Source of the DNA: Candidatus Obscuribacterales bacterium
Lineage (GTDB): Bacteria; Cyanobacteriota; Vampirovibrionia; Obscuribacterales; Obscuribacteraceae
Direction of reading: 5' to 3'
Length of the DNA: 64,000 nucleotides
Assembly (NCBI GenBank): GCA_031292355.1
Contig: JARLHI010000061.1
Coordinates: forward strand, 1-64,000
The position numbers and the translations under genes were made by a program. Positions within the stretch are counted from its first letter, which is position 1. Each line of letters starts with the position of its first letter. Of this stretch, positions 8,432 to 16,409 are shown one piece after another. The notes under the pieces are model-generated. The model was not told the DNA's origin. It was given only the letters and a program-made list of their open reading frames with translations, and did no database searches.

Positions 8432-8461
8432 TTGACAGTTTATAGACGACCGGTCTAATAT
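8432..8461 (+). promoter_or_regulatory. Strong promoter overlapped by a TetR-type operator
   Basis: Perfect TTGACA at 8432-8437, 18-base spacer, TAATAT at 8456-8461. TAGAC (8443-8447) and GTCTA (8453-8457) form an inverted repeat with GACCG between them, covering the spacer and edge of the -10. Operators of the TAGAC...GTCTA kind are typical of NemR/AcuR-like TetR regulators, so this promoter is probably repressed by such a protein, possibly the one at 1031-1708. Confidence 0.7.
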
Positions 8462-8561
8462 AGCAACATCAACTCAACGCCGCTTCGACATCATCCAGCG
8501 CTTTGAGTCAAACGAAATCAAATTAGCCATCACTAAACCGAAACTCAGAGAGACAAAGACA

Positions 8562-8974
8562 ATGCATGATGCCAATCTATTCGCCACAACATTGAGATCG
8601 TTGCCAACGCTATCTCTAAACAATCTCAGACTGCCGACTGCAGCCGCTCAATTAGCTTTCGTCGCCACGCAACTAACTCTTAAATTGCTCTGGTCGGACG
8701 ACATCAGAATCATCCTTGGCTCGACCATGTTTTACCCCCTGCTTACTATGACTGCCATTTTTCTCGCAGCAAAAGTCTCACCCGCTCGCATCGTCAACAA
8801 ATGCGCCTGCTTTTGCAATCGAAAAATGAGGGCAATCTGGCTCAGAGTCCAGGTACTACTGAAAAAAATCCAAGCACATCATACAGTCATGTCTATCAGG
8901 CGCAGTCATTTGCTAACGTCAATGAAAGTGCTGGCAGGCGCAGCAGAAATACTTATATTTTAGGTTGCCTTTAG
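8562..8974 (+). pseudogene. Small membrane-anchored unknown protein, probably frameshifted
   Basis: The frame starting at 8562 (AGAGAGACAAAG upstream) stays open for 133 codons to 8963. Its first 70 residues are hydrophobic and plausible, with one membrane segment around LLTMTAIFLAA. From about 8760 the residues in this frame become Cys/Arg-rich and unlike a normal protein. A different frame becomes natural there (RSHRQQMRLLLQSKNEGNLA onward) and ends at TAG 8972-8974. A single-base slip near 8750-8775 would join the two into a protein of about 138 residues: membrane anchor plus hydrophilic tail. It is driven by the TetR-operator promoter. Product not recognised. Sequencing error and real decay are both possible. 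Confidence 0.4.
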
Positions 8975-9060
8975 TGTCATCACCGTGCCACTACTAACGG
9001 TATCACATTTTCCGACTATTTGCAGTGACCGATTGTCTGGAAAAATCTCACTGTACGGTT

Positions 9061-9095
9061 TATAATTGCCTGCTTCTCTCTCGTAGAGAAGCAGG
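9061..9095 (+). promoter_or_regulatory. -10 box and 5' leader hairpin of the sugar kinase
   Basis: TATAAT at 9061-9066 is followed at once by a perfect hairpin, CCTGCTTCTC (9069-9078) with GAGAAGCAGG (9086-9095). No good -35 is visible. The hairpin would sit at the 5' end of the mRNA or act as an operator. Confidence 0.45.
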
Positions 9096-9134
9096 ATTTG
9101 CCGATTCAGTTTAATCAGCTTGCGGAGAGTCATT

Positions 9135-10139
9135 ATGGTCGAAGCCTTGTGTCTTGGCGAAATTTTAGTTGATTGGGTTTGTACAACGGTTGGCGCTGAA
9201 CTCGATTCGGCTCAGGTGTTTACAAAAGCAGCAGGCGGCGCACCCGCAAATACAGCTGTTGGCCTCGCTCGCCAGGGAGTGCCCACTGCTTTCATAGGGC
9301 GAGTTTCAGATGATTCTTTTGGCCAATGGCTCAAATCAATTTTAGAAAAAGATGATATTGATGTTCGTGGCACTATATCTGATGCCCAGGCTCAAACTCG
9401 CATGGCTTATGTTGTGACCACGGCAACTGGCGATCGCAAACTGGCTGAATTCACCAAAATTGCTTGCGCCGATGCCCGTTTGCAAGCTTCAGATTTGCTC
9501 GACGAACAATTCGAAAAAGCTAGCGTCTTACACTTTGGCTCAATTTCGCTCATTGAAAATCCTGTACATGACGCAACCGCAAAAGCAGTCGAGCTTGCGC
9601 GCAAGCACGGACTGCTAGTCTCGTATGATCCAAATGTGCGCATTGGTTTGTGGGAAACAGCCGAACACTGCAAAAGCAAAATTCTGCAAACGTTGCCCTG
9701 GGGCGATATAGTCAAAATCAATGAAGACGAATTATTGTTTTTGACAGGCTCAAGAGAGCTTGATGCCGCTGATAAACTGCGGCGCGAGCACAATATTGGA
9801 CTTCTCATTGTCACTCTGGATTCGCGCGGCGCTTACTTCACCCACACCAGCGGCAGCCAAACCGTAAAAGGATTCCCAGTCAAACTACTAGAAGCCACAG
9901 GCGCCGGTGACGGCTTTAACTCGGGCGTACTATATGGACTGCTGGCACTTTTGAGGACTGCAATTGACAGGCGCGCAGCTCTCGACAAACTTTCGCTCAA
10001 TCAAATAAGCGCGATTATCAATCGTGCGAATGCCGTCGGCGCTCTGACCTGCACAAAAGCGGGGGCAATTCCGGCACTGCCGACGACCACCGAAATTGAA
10101 AAATTCCTGTCAGCAGTGTCTACAACTACTACCGGTTAA
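9135..10139 (+). CDS. PfkB-family carbohydrate kinase, fructokinase-like
   Basis: A 334-residue ribokinase-fold kinase that phosphorylates a sugar with ATP. Family motifs appear in order: CLGEILVDW at the N-terminus, KAAGGAPANTAVGLARQGV (first PfkB signature), AFIGRVSDDSFG, VSYDPNVR, VKINEDELLFLTG, and ATGAGDGFNSGVLYGLL near residue 255, which holds the catalytic Asp of the GAGD anion hole. Overall pattern resembles fructokinases of cyanobacteria and plants. Start at 9135 because GGAGAG lies just before it; the TTG at 9120 is less likely. Single gene with its own promoter. The exact sugar cannot be fixed from sequence. Confidence 0.88.
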   Translation: MVEALCLGEILVDWVCTTVGAELDSAQVFTKAAGGAPANTAVGLARQGVPTAFIGRVSDDSFGQWLKSILEKDDIDVRGTISDAQAQTRMAYVVTTATGDRKLAEFTKIACADARLQASDLLDEQFEKASVLHFGSISLIENPVHDATAKAVELARKHGLLVSYDPNVRIGLWETAEHCKSKILQTLPWGDIVKINEDELLFLTGSRELDAADKLRREHNIGLLIVTLDSRGAYFTHTSGSQTVKGFPVKLLEATGAGDGFNSGVLYGLLALLRTAIDRRAALDKLSLNQISAIINRANAVGALTCTKAGAIPALPTTTEIEKFLSAVSTTTTG

Positions 10140-10389
10140 CTCTTGATGTCCTGTTATTAATCGATTATCAGGCACTGGCCTCTTTGTGCCACAAACGGCG
10201 GATACTGGCAGTACCAGAGGCTTTTGCAGTTTTGCTGTGGAGAGTTTCTAATTCAGTGTCTATAGAATGTGCTCGATGATGCACTGCTTGGCATTTCAAG
10301 AAACTATAATAGCCAGGATTGGGATTCTTTCGAAAGTATCCCGACCAGCAAAGACGCAGATGAGAACCATCGAAAACGAGGAGCTTTAA

Positions 10390-11595
10390 ATGTACAAATC
10401 AGCTCTTGGAGCACTAGCGCTGTCACTGAGCTTAGGGCTCGCTGTCGGTGCGGCGGGCGCACAAACACAGCAGCGCACTGCCTCTTCAGCTAGCGCACCA
10501 GCCTCCTCGCCTACCGATGGTATCCAGACTTACGGCAGCCAGAAAGCGGCCACTGAAGTCCCTTCCAACGGTGGTAATCCAAATCCGACAGCAGCTCCTG
10601 CAGCTACTACAAACGCTGCGCCTGCCTCTGCCCCAAAGAGCAAAACTGACAAAGCCGACACCAAAACCGCTTCAGCTGCCGTCGGCACGAATGCCAAGAC
10701 TACAGACGGTGCAGCCGCCCCTGCCAGACCTAAAAGAAAACCTGATGAAATGCTGCCAGTTCAGGCTTCAAAGCCAATGGTTTCGACCAAACTAGGCTGG
10801 CAGACCTTCGAGGATTACATCACTCTCAAACAAGGTCAAGATCAAATTCCTCTTACCATGACGGTGACGAATAGTGGCTACCAGAGCCTCGTTTTACATT
10901 TAAATGGCAGCAAACTGGCCACCGAAAAAGACTTTAAGACAAACACGCTGGCCATGCAAATGGCTGGAGCCCTGGCTGTAGGCGACAATAAATTCGTCAT
11001 CCAAGCTTTTGGCAAGCCCGGTTCCAAAGTTTCCTGGACTCTTGAAACCCCGCGCGCTGTTATTACGGACATTCAACCAACCACAAAAGGCGTTGCGAAT
11101 AAGGTCACCATCAGCGGACGCAATTTTGCTAAAACAATTGCAGGCGATCAAGTTCAGGTCGGCGCAAAGTGGGCAACCGTCCTCAGCGGAGACAGTCGTA
11201 AAGTCTTAGTCACTTTACCTACAGGGCTTTCAGGCAAACAGAAAGTAGTTGTTCTGGCTGGCGGGTTTGCAAGCAAACCTTATGAATATGAGCTAAAGGC
11301 AGCACCTGTTGTAACTGGCTTGGACTTCGTTTCGGCGCCTCCTGGGCAAGCGATTATTATCATGGGATCTGGTTTCTCACCAGTGGCTAAAGACAACATT
11401 GCCACTATAGGTGGTGTGCCGGCAACTATCACAAGTTGCACCCCAACACAACTAAACGTTGTCATTCCCGAGATGTACTATCCGCAATGGAATGTGCCAG
11501 TGGTTGTGAAAATAGGCACTGCCGAGTCAAACAAGAACATCATGATCAACATTCAAACGCGCGTCATCCCAAATGACGGCGCCGGCGAGATGTAA
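10390..11595 (+). CDS. Exported protein with IPT/TIG beta-sandwich domains
   Basis: A 401-residue secreted protein. Residues 1-24 are a signal peptide ending GAAGAQ. Residues 25-120 are a low-complexity Ala/Pro/Thr/Ser/Lys linker. A folded beta domain covers about 135-225. Two IPT/TIG (immunoglobulin-like) domains follow: AVITDIQPTTKGVANKVTIS...GRNF and PVVTGLDFVSAPPGQAIIIM...GSGF, each with the typical G-x-N/G-F turn. Such domains mediate protein or polysaccharide contacts on the cell surface. GAGGAG precedes the ATG, and a perfect TATAAT lies at 10305-10310 but without a matching -35. Converges tail-to-tail with the FAD oxidase (3 bases apart). Confidence 0.8.
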   Translation: MYKSALGALALSLSLGLAVGAAGAQTQQRTASSASAPASSPTDGIQTYGSQKAATEVPSNGGNPNPTAAPAATTNAAPASAPKSKTDKADTKTASAAVGTNAKTTDGAAAPARPKRKPDEMLPVQASKPMVSTKLGWQTFEDYITLKQGQDQIPLTMTVTNSGYQSLVLHLNGSKLATEKDFKTNTLAMQMAGALAVGDNKFVIQAFGKPGSKVSWTLETPRAVITDIQPTTKGVANKVTISGRNFAKTIAGDQVQVGAKWATVLSGDSRKVLVTLPTGLSGKQKVVVLAGGFASKPYEYELKAAPVVTGLDFVSAPPGQAIIIMGSGFSPVAKDNIATIGGVPATITSCTPTQLNVVIPEMYYPQWNVPVVVKIGTAESNKNIMINIQTRVIPNDGAGEM

Positions 11596-11598
11596 CTA

Positions 11599-12804
11599 TC
11601 ATCCGGTCTGCGAGAATGAGGCTTCCAACTGTCTATTGGTCTGGTCCCTTTCAATGTCGAATAATTGCGGACTTTTGCCCTCGAGCATAACGTCTATAAG
11701 TAAACGCGACATCTGCAAGCCGTAGTCCAGTACATGTCCATTGAAAGCGACCGCAGCATACGCATTAGGCAAATGCTTGAGCTCGCCCACAAGGGGCAAT
11801 TCGTCAGCAGTGTTGCTAATTAGACCCGACCAGCGATAAGCAATCGGCACACCGACTATCTCAGGGAAGCGGTCCTTGAGATAGTTCTCCAGAGCCATTT
11901 GCACCGGTCTGGTCACAACGTCAGCGTAACCTGATTCAGCTTCCATGAATAACTGCCGACAGCCACCAAGCAATAAGCGACGGTCGGGCAGTTGACGAAA
12001 ATATTCATAGCCATAATTGGCGTTGCAAATTTTATCGAGAATTTGCTTGGCAAGCGGCGCAGTGACTATAATTTGATTGCGTCCGGTTTTCATTTTATCT
12101 GCAAAGAACGGCTCAAATATCGGAGTGTAGGCATTCGTGGCGATGAGTACCTTCTCCGCAATGATTTGCCGACGCGATGTCTTCACAAGAATCGGTCCAT
12201 TTTTTTTAATGGACTCAAGCTTCTCCACTGATTCATTTTCATACACAGTCGCTTCGCTGTGCGCGATTAAGGCCCTCACAAATTTGACAGGATTAAGAGC
12301 AATATCGGCTGGATTTAAAAGGGCACCATAAAAGTCACGATCAATTGGATCACCGCTCAAGAACTCTACATCAAAGCCATCTTCGGTCATAAGAGTGGCT
12401 GAAGCAGCCAGTTCGTCCAGTTCTTCAAGAGACGACGCCAGCGAATAAGATCCACACTGGGCAAAGTCAAAATGGTCGCCGAAGCGATCGGCAAATTCTT
12501 TTATTGCAATTTGATTTTGCTCGGCGAAGTGATAAAGAAATCTTGATTGGTCTTTGCCATAATGTTTAATCGCCATCGAATAATAAGGCTCAATGCCCCT
12601 GACGACGAAACCACCATTGCGACCAGTAGTACCCGCTCCCAGGGTCTGCGATTCTACTAGCGTGACCTTTAAATCGGTTGATGCCGATAGATAATGAGCA
12701 CAGCCGCAACCAATAATGCCACCACCAATGATGGCAACATCACAACTTTCCTGGAGTCGAACATCAGAATTGGATGCGTCGTCCAACCAAAAAGATAAAG
12801 TCAT
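11599..12804 (-). CDS. FAD-dependent amine/amino-acid oxidoreductase (DAO family)
   Basis: A 401-residue flavoenzyme. The N-terminal dinucleotide-binding motif is CDVAIIGGGIIGCGCAHYL, followed by VTLVESQTLGAGTTGRNGGF, the TTGRNGG pattern common in gamma-glutamylputrescine oxidase (PuuB)-like and related D-amino-acid oxidase proteins. C-terminal RWSGLISNTADELPLVG and AVAFNGHVLDYGLQMSRLL match the family's FAD-closing segment. Reaction: oxidative deamination of an amine or amino acid with H2O2 release; substrate not determinable here. I use the ATG at 12804; a TTG at 12825 would add seven residues. Neither has a strong ribosome site. Stands alone. Confidence 0.82.
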   Translation of the reverse strand: MTLSFWLDDASNSDVRLQESCDVAIIGGGIIGCGCAHYLSASTDLKVTLVESQTLGAGTTGRNGGFVVRGIEPYYSMAIKHYGKDQSRFLYHFAEQNQIAIKEFADRFGDHFDFAQCGSYSLASSLEELDELAASATLMTEDGFDVEFLSGDPIDRDFYGALLNPADIALNPVKFVRALIAHSEATVYENESVEKLESIKKNGPILVKTSRRQIIAEKVLIATNAYTPIFEPFFADKMKTGRNQIIVTAPLAKQILDKICNANYGYEYFRQLPDRRLLLGGCRQLFMEAESGYADVVTRPVQMALENYLKDRFPEIVGVPIAYRWSGLISNTADELPLVGELKHLPNAYAAVAFNGHVLDYGLQMSRLLIDVMLEGKSPQLFDIERDQTNRQLEASFSQTG

Positions 12805-13229
12805 CTTACCAACCGTCTTAACCAACTAGATATTCCCAGTTTAGCAAGCATATACCAGGGGCGAAAACCGTCAAAAAGTCTAAACATCAGGCGGCCTAAC
12901 GACTGCACCGAACCCACCTGCCCTGCCGTTGCCAAGATACGCTAGCTGCACCTAGCTATTCAATTATTCGTACCAAATTGATCTTCGGCAAAGCCATGTT
13001 CTGCCTGATTTCAGCTTGCCGTAACCGCCGGAGATAGATTAGTTTAGGTTGACCCATACCTTGAAAAACATTCAATAATCCCGAGAACACACTTAAATCA
13101 GCCTTTCAGTCAGGCTCAAATTTCTCTACCACGTCCCAAAACTCTTTCCCCGCATGAGCGCCTTTTTGCAGCCCGTGCGTTAGGTCAATTCAACTTTGAG
13201 CGGCTATCACTGGCTGAAAGGAAATCCCT
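12805..13229. other. Divergent intergenic region, nothing recognised
   Basis: 425 bases between the minus-strand oxidase and the plus-strand phosphatase. It must hold promoters for both. CTTCGGCAAAGCC near 12984 resembles the GGCAAAG motif reported below, but no terminator precedes it, so I do not count it as a copy. Confidence 0.4.
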
Positions 13230-14732
13230 ATGTTCGACCCAAGCACACATCCCATCCAGTACACATACGGTCTGCTTGTGCTCGCCATTTGTGCCCTTTG
13301 TCTCGTCATCATCATCGCCCGCTCACTAAAAAACAGAAAGCTGAGCGCCAAACCGTTCGTCATCACGCCTTACCTTCAACTTGGTCCAAACGGTGGCACC
13401 ACGAGCGATATGGAATTGCGCTGGCTCACGGCTGCTGGCGACGAGCACCGCTATCAGGTAGTCCTCACGACAATTGAACCAGCCAGCTGTCCCGATGGCC
13501 AGACCTTACGCATTCACGTGCCTGTCGTAAGCGCTCTCAAAATCCATTCCCATTCAGATATCGCACTGGACACGCCTCGCCTTTACCGGTCGCATGTTGT
13601 GGCTCTGGAAAACTTACCGCCAGACACTGCATACGCCTACGAAATTTGGCGCGACAGTACAGTCATCTTCTCCGACCAGCTGCACACAAGAAAAGCACCT
13701 CATCAGGCTTTTCGCTTTGTCGCCGTGGGCGACCCCGGTACAAAAGGCGACGGACAGACTCAAGTGGCGCAACGTGTCGCCACAGTCAGACCTGATTTAA
13801 TCGTCCAACCAGGAGACATCGTCTACAAACAGGGACTGTTCTCGGAATATCTGAGCAACTTCTTCCCATTCCAGAGCAAGCTGCTCAGTCGATATCTCTC
13901 AGTGCAAGTGCTGGGCAATCACGACGTCACTCGACCGGATTTCAGAAAAGCGCATTCGCTTTCTGAGTTTCCCGATAGTCTGGCGTGGTATTACGTCTGG
14001 TCGTTGCCCTTGAATGGACCGCGTCGCGCTGCCCTGTGGTCAAATGTCGAGCCATTGCGTGGTGCCCGGCATCTTAGACGAACTTTCAAAAGCAACACAA
14101 ATGCGCGCTATCCAGGCATGGGCAATTATTCGTTTGACTACGGTCTTGCGCACTTTGTCGTTCTTGACGCCAATGTGTACATGGACTGGAGTGACAGCGT
14201 CTTTCGGCAATGGTTGCAAAACGACTTGAGCCAGTCGCAAGCGAAGTGGAAGATTGTCGTCTGGCACCAACCCAGCTTCACCTCTCATTTGCGTCATCGT
14301 GTCGAACAACGCATGCGCCTGGTCGCAGATATCATCCAGAACGCTGGCGTCAAGCTGGTTTTGACGGGGCACGCTCATCATTACGAGCGTAGTTTTCCGC
14401 TGAATTTCCACATTGCAGCGACTCCTGGTGCTTCGTTGATTGGCAAGAACGGAAACGTCGAAGGCGATATCCAGCTAGATAAAGACTACGATGGTGTGAC
14501 GAAGACGAAACCGCAAGGTCCTATCTATATCGTCACAGGCGGCGGTGGAGCACCTTTGTCCATAGTGGATAGAGACGTTCCAGCATCAAGCGACCAATGG
14601 CAATCGTTCACCAACAAATTGGTTTTCGATCGTCATTCGTTCTCGATCATCGACGTTAATGCCGATTCGCTGACAGTACGTCAAATGGCTGCCGATGGAG
14701 AGGTTTTCGACAGCTTCATGATCACGCAGTAA
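13230..14732 (+). CDS. Membrane-anchored purple-acid-phosphatase-like metallophosphoesterase
   Basis: A 500-residue protein. One transmembrane helix at about 13-32 (GLLVLAICALCLVIIIA) anchors it; residues 40-150 form a fibronectin-III-like N-domain typical of purple acid phosphatases (ITPYLQLG, SHVVALENLPPDTAYAYEIW). The dimetal catalytic domain shows all blocks: VAVGDPGT, QPGDIVY, VLGNHDV, VVWHQPSF and TGHAHHYER. It should hydrolyse phosphomonoesters outside the cytoplasm. GAAAGGAAA upstream fixes the ATG at 13230. It ends at a strong terminator and converges on the PrkA/SpoVR operon, which is on the other strand. Confidence 0.88.
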   Translation: MFDPSTHPIQYTYGLLVLAICALCLVIIIARSLKNRKLSAKPFVITPYLQLGPNGGTTSDMELRWLTAAGDEHRYQVVLTTIEPASCPDGQTLRIHVPVVSALKIHSHSDIALDTPRLYRSHVVALENLPPDTAYAYEIWRDSTVIFSDQLHTRKAPHQAFRFVAVGDPGTKGDGQTQVAQRVATVRPDLIVQPGDIVYKQGLFSEYLSNFFPFQSKLLSRYLSVQVLGNHDVTRPDFRKAHSLSEFPDSLAWYYVWSLPLNGPRRAALWSNVEPLRGARHLRRTFKSNTNARYPGMGNYSFDYGLAHFVVLDANVYMDWSDSVFRQWLQNDLSQSQAKWKIVVWHQPSFTSHLRHRVEQRMRLVADIIQNAGVKLVLTGHAHHYERSFPLNFHIAATPGASLIGKNGNVEGDIQLDKDYDGVTKTKPQGPIYIVTGGGGAPLSIVDRDVPASSDQWQSFTNKLVFDRHSFSIIDVNADSLTVRQMAADGEVFDSFMITQ

Positions 14733-14741
14733 TAACCTTTA

Positions 14742-14776
14742 GAAGGAAAAGACTCGACTTCTTTTCCTTCTTTTTT
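14742..14776 (+). terminator. Intrinsic terminator of the phosphatase gene
   Basis: GAAGGAAAAGA (14742-14752) pairs with TCTTTTCCTTC (14760-14770), followed by TTTTTT. Confidence 0.85.
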
Positions 14777-14785
14777 GTTCTATTA

Positions 14786-14811
14786 TTTTCGGCAAAGTTA
14801 CAGCAAAAAGG
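14786..14811 (+). repeat. GGCAAAG motif, copy A
   Basis: TTTTCGGCAAAG, then TTACAGCAAAAAGG, starting about 10 bases after the terminator T-run. Related copies lie at 35008-35036 (reverse orientation), 38005-38030 and 45951-45981. Confidence 0.5.
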
Positions 14812-14816
14812 AAAAT

Positions 14817-14876
14817 CAAAAAATGAGAGTATGGAACGGGAAGATTCGCACTCGAAGGTGGTTTTTCTTCCCGTTC
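14817..14876 (-). terminator. Terminator at the end of the PrkA/SpoVR operon
   Basis: AACGGGAAGA (14835-14844) and TCTTCCCGTT (14866-14875) form a perfect stem with a long loop. On the minus strand a run of T (A-run at 14818-14823) follows about 11 bases after the stem. Confidence 0.6.
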
Positions 14877-14884
14877 TCACTCGC

Positions 14885-15574
14885 TCATAATGCTTTTCCC
14901 GGTGCTGGCAAAGACTTCAGCGGCGGCAAGGTGAAATCGAGCAGATGCGTTTTGCGACCGGCCACGGCTGCATTCCACAGACGCACGTTCCAGCCTCTCG
15001 TTGCATACACGCTCATCGCCTTTTCCAACAAATCTTGCGTCATCCACATCCATGGTGTTGCACCGAGGTTGAAGGTTTTTTTGGCACGCAAGATGTTATC
15101 GCCGAACTGCCAGATAAGCTTGGTCAAAGCTTCGTTTTCCGGGCGCATCAGATGGCTGAATTGCACGGGACTGGGCAGAATGCAACGCTTATCGTAAACA
15201 GGCACATCGGTGGCACAAAGAGTACCAATCAGCCTGAAATACAGCTTTTTGCCAACTTGCACTACCTCGCACTGCCAGTGAACCGGTCGAAAAGCGCGAA
15301 TCAGGCTCTCGGCTGTTTCCTCAGAGACTGCGGGATCGTCCACTGTACCCATTGGTACGAAGCAGACGATCTTTTTAGTCTCATTGCCAATGGGCTGAGG
15401 CACGTAACCAACGTCCTCCATCAGACGGTACAGGCAGGTCCAGATGAACCTTGGTGACTCCCGTTTGTTGTGAATGTGACTGCGATACTCTTCCGGCGTA
15501 GCGGTGATCGTTCTGGCGATGTTCACGGCGGCGGCGTCGGGCACTCCCGAAGTTTGATGTTCAATGATGGGCAT
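14885..15574 (-). CDS. Unknown protein, last gene of the PrkA/SpoVR operon
   Basis: Not recognised; 229 residues. AAGGAGCTGAAA before the ATG at 15574 fixes the start (MPIIEHQTSG) against an in-frame start 12 codons earlier. No signal peptide or membrane segment. It has a mixed alpha/beta look with several Trp (FIWTCLYRLMEDV, PWMWMTQDLL, RGWNVRLWNAAV), and the central block KKIVCFVPMGTVDDPAVSEE precedes a helix. It follows the 201-aa gene in the minus-strand operon but is separated from it by a terminator with nine T, so its expression may be lower or separate. Codon use is intermediate. A cytoplasmic partner of PrkA or SpoVR is a reasonable guess only. Confidence 0.65.
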   Translation of the reverse strand: MPIIEHQTSGVPDAAAVNIARTITATPEEYRSHIHNKRESPRFIWTCLYRLMEDVGYVPQPIGNETKKIVCFVPMGTVDDPAVSEETAESLIRAFRPVHWQCEVVQVGKKLYFRLIGTLCATDVPVYDKRCILPSPVQFSHLMRPENEALTKLIWQFGDNILRAKKTFNLGATPWMWMTQDLLEKAMSVYATRGWNVRLWNAAVAGRKTHLLDFTLPPLKSLPAPGKAL

Positions 15575-15632
15575 TTTCAGCTCCTTGGAATCCTTGCTAA
15601 AGTCCGCCACCGCATATGGTGCCAGCCAAATT

Positions 15633-15672
15633 AAAAAAAAAGGGGATTACCGAGATTACTCACGGCAACCCC
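15633..15672 (-). terminator. Intrinsic terminator after the 201-aa gene
   Basis: On the minus strand GGGGTTGCCG pairs, with one bulge and one wobble, with CGGTAATCCCC, followed by nine T. Confidence 0.75.
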
Positions 15673-15712
15673 CTCTCTAAATCAGGTAAACAAGCTACCT
15701 AAATTGGACCTC

Positions 15713-16318
15713 TTACTTGTGATTGCAGCAACCACAAATCGAAGGCGTGGCGCCGGCGTTCGGGTCCTTCGTCGCCGAGTAGAGATGCACGTTCGCAGCG
15801 ACCGCCTTGAAGTGATCTTCGGCCGGATTGAACTGGAGCGCGACCGATTCCACACCCTTCTCGTAGTCCTTGCCGCTGTCTTCGACCATGTACGTCAGCA
15901 CAAGCTCAAAGCGTCCGGTGTTGCCGCGGAAAGGCTGCTGAAGGCGGTTGCGTCCGTCTTCCGTGAAGATCGAGTCCTCTTCGAGCCCGAGGTCCGCAAG
16001 GTCGGGATCGACCTCGTGAGGAACCGCGCGCGCCGCGTTGAACTCTTCGAGGCCTTCGTTGGTGCGGATGAATTCGAGCGGCTTGCCCGAGTCATCCTTA
16101 TCGAAGACGTAGATGCCGGGCTGCACCAGTTGATGCAGCACCGCCTTGCCGTCGAGCGAGGCTCGCACGTCGGTCTTCGTATGAACATGGACGCGCAACT
16201 TGAAAGCGCCCGGGTCCAGCTTGACCAGCGAGAGTTCGTTCTTCAGCGGGAGGCGGACGGCAGTCCGACCGTTCGCCACGTTGATGATGTCAACGCAGCT
16301 ACCCTGTTCAGTTTTCAT
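15713..16318 (-). CDS. Unknown protein with CGCC tail in the PrkA/SpoVR operon
   Basis: Not recognised; 201 residues. AAGGAG lies before the ATG at 16318. The protein reads as a compact beta-rich domain (RTAVRLPLKNELSLVKL, FKLRVHVHTKTDVRASL, IYVFDKDDSGKPLEFI), then an acidic helix, then more strands (RFELVLTYMVEDSG). The last residues SICGCCNHK hold three Cys and a His, a possible metal or thiol site. No signal peptide, so cytoplasmic. It lies 91 bases downstream of spoVR with a hairpin between, and uses the same C/G-ending codons as prkA, DUF444 and spoVR. Probably co-regulated with them. Possible role: regulatory or scaffolding partner, unproven. Confidence 0.7.
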   Translation of the reverse strand: MKTEQGSCVDIINVANGRTAVRLPLKNELSLVKLDPGAFKLRVHVHTKTDVRASLDGKAVLHQLVQPGIYVFDKDDSGKPLEFIRTNEGLEEFNAARAVPHEVDPDLADLGLEEDSIFTEDGRNRLQQPFRGNTGRFELVLTYMVEDSGKDYEKGVESVALQFNPAEDHFKAVAANVHLYSATKDPNAGATPSICGCCNHK

Positions 16319-16343
16319 ATCAATCTCCTTGCGGGTTTACAGG

Positions 16344-16387
16344 TAAAGTCGAGCTGAGGCGCCGTTAAGCGTCCCAACTCGACTCTT
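16344..16387 (-). terminator. Intercistronic hairpin between spoVR and the 201-aa gene
   Basis: On the minus strand AGTCGAGTTG pairs with CAGCTCGACT (one wobble), with further pairing inside. Only three T follow, so it is at best a leaky terminator or an mRNA-processing hairpin. Confidence 0.5.
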
Positions 16388-16409
16388 CGTCATATGCCAG
16401 AGCCGATTT

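Noticed and set aside
12984-13000. Further copy of the GGCAAAG motif
   Set aside because: Only the core matches, no terminator precedes it and the trailing A-rich part is missing.
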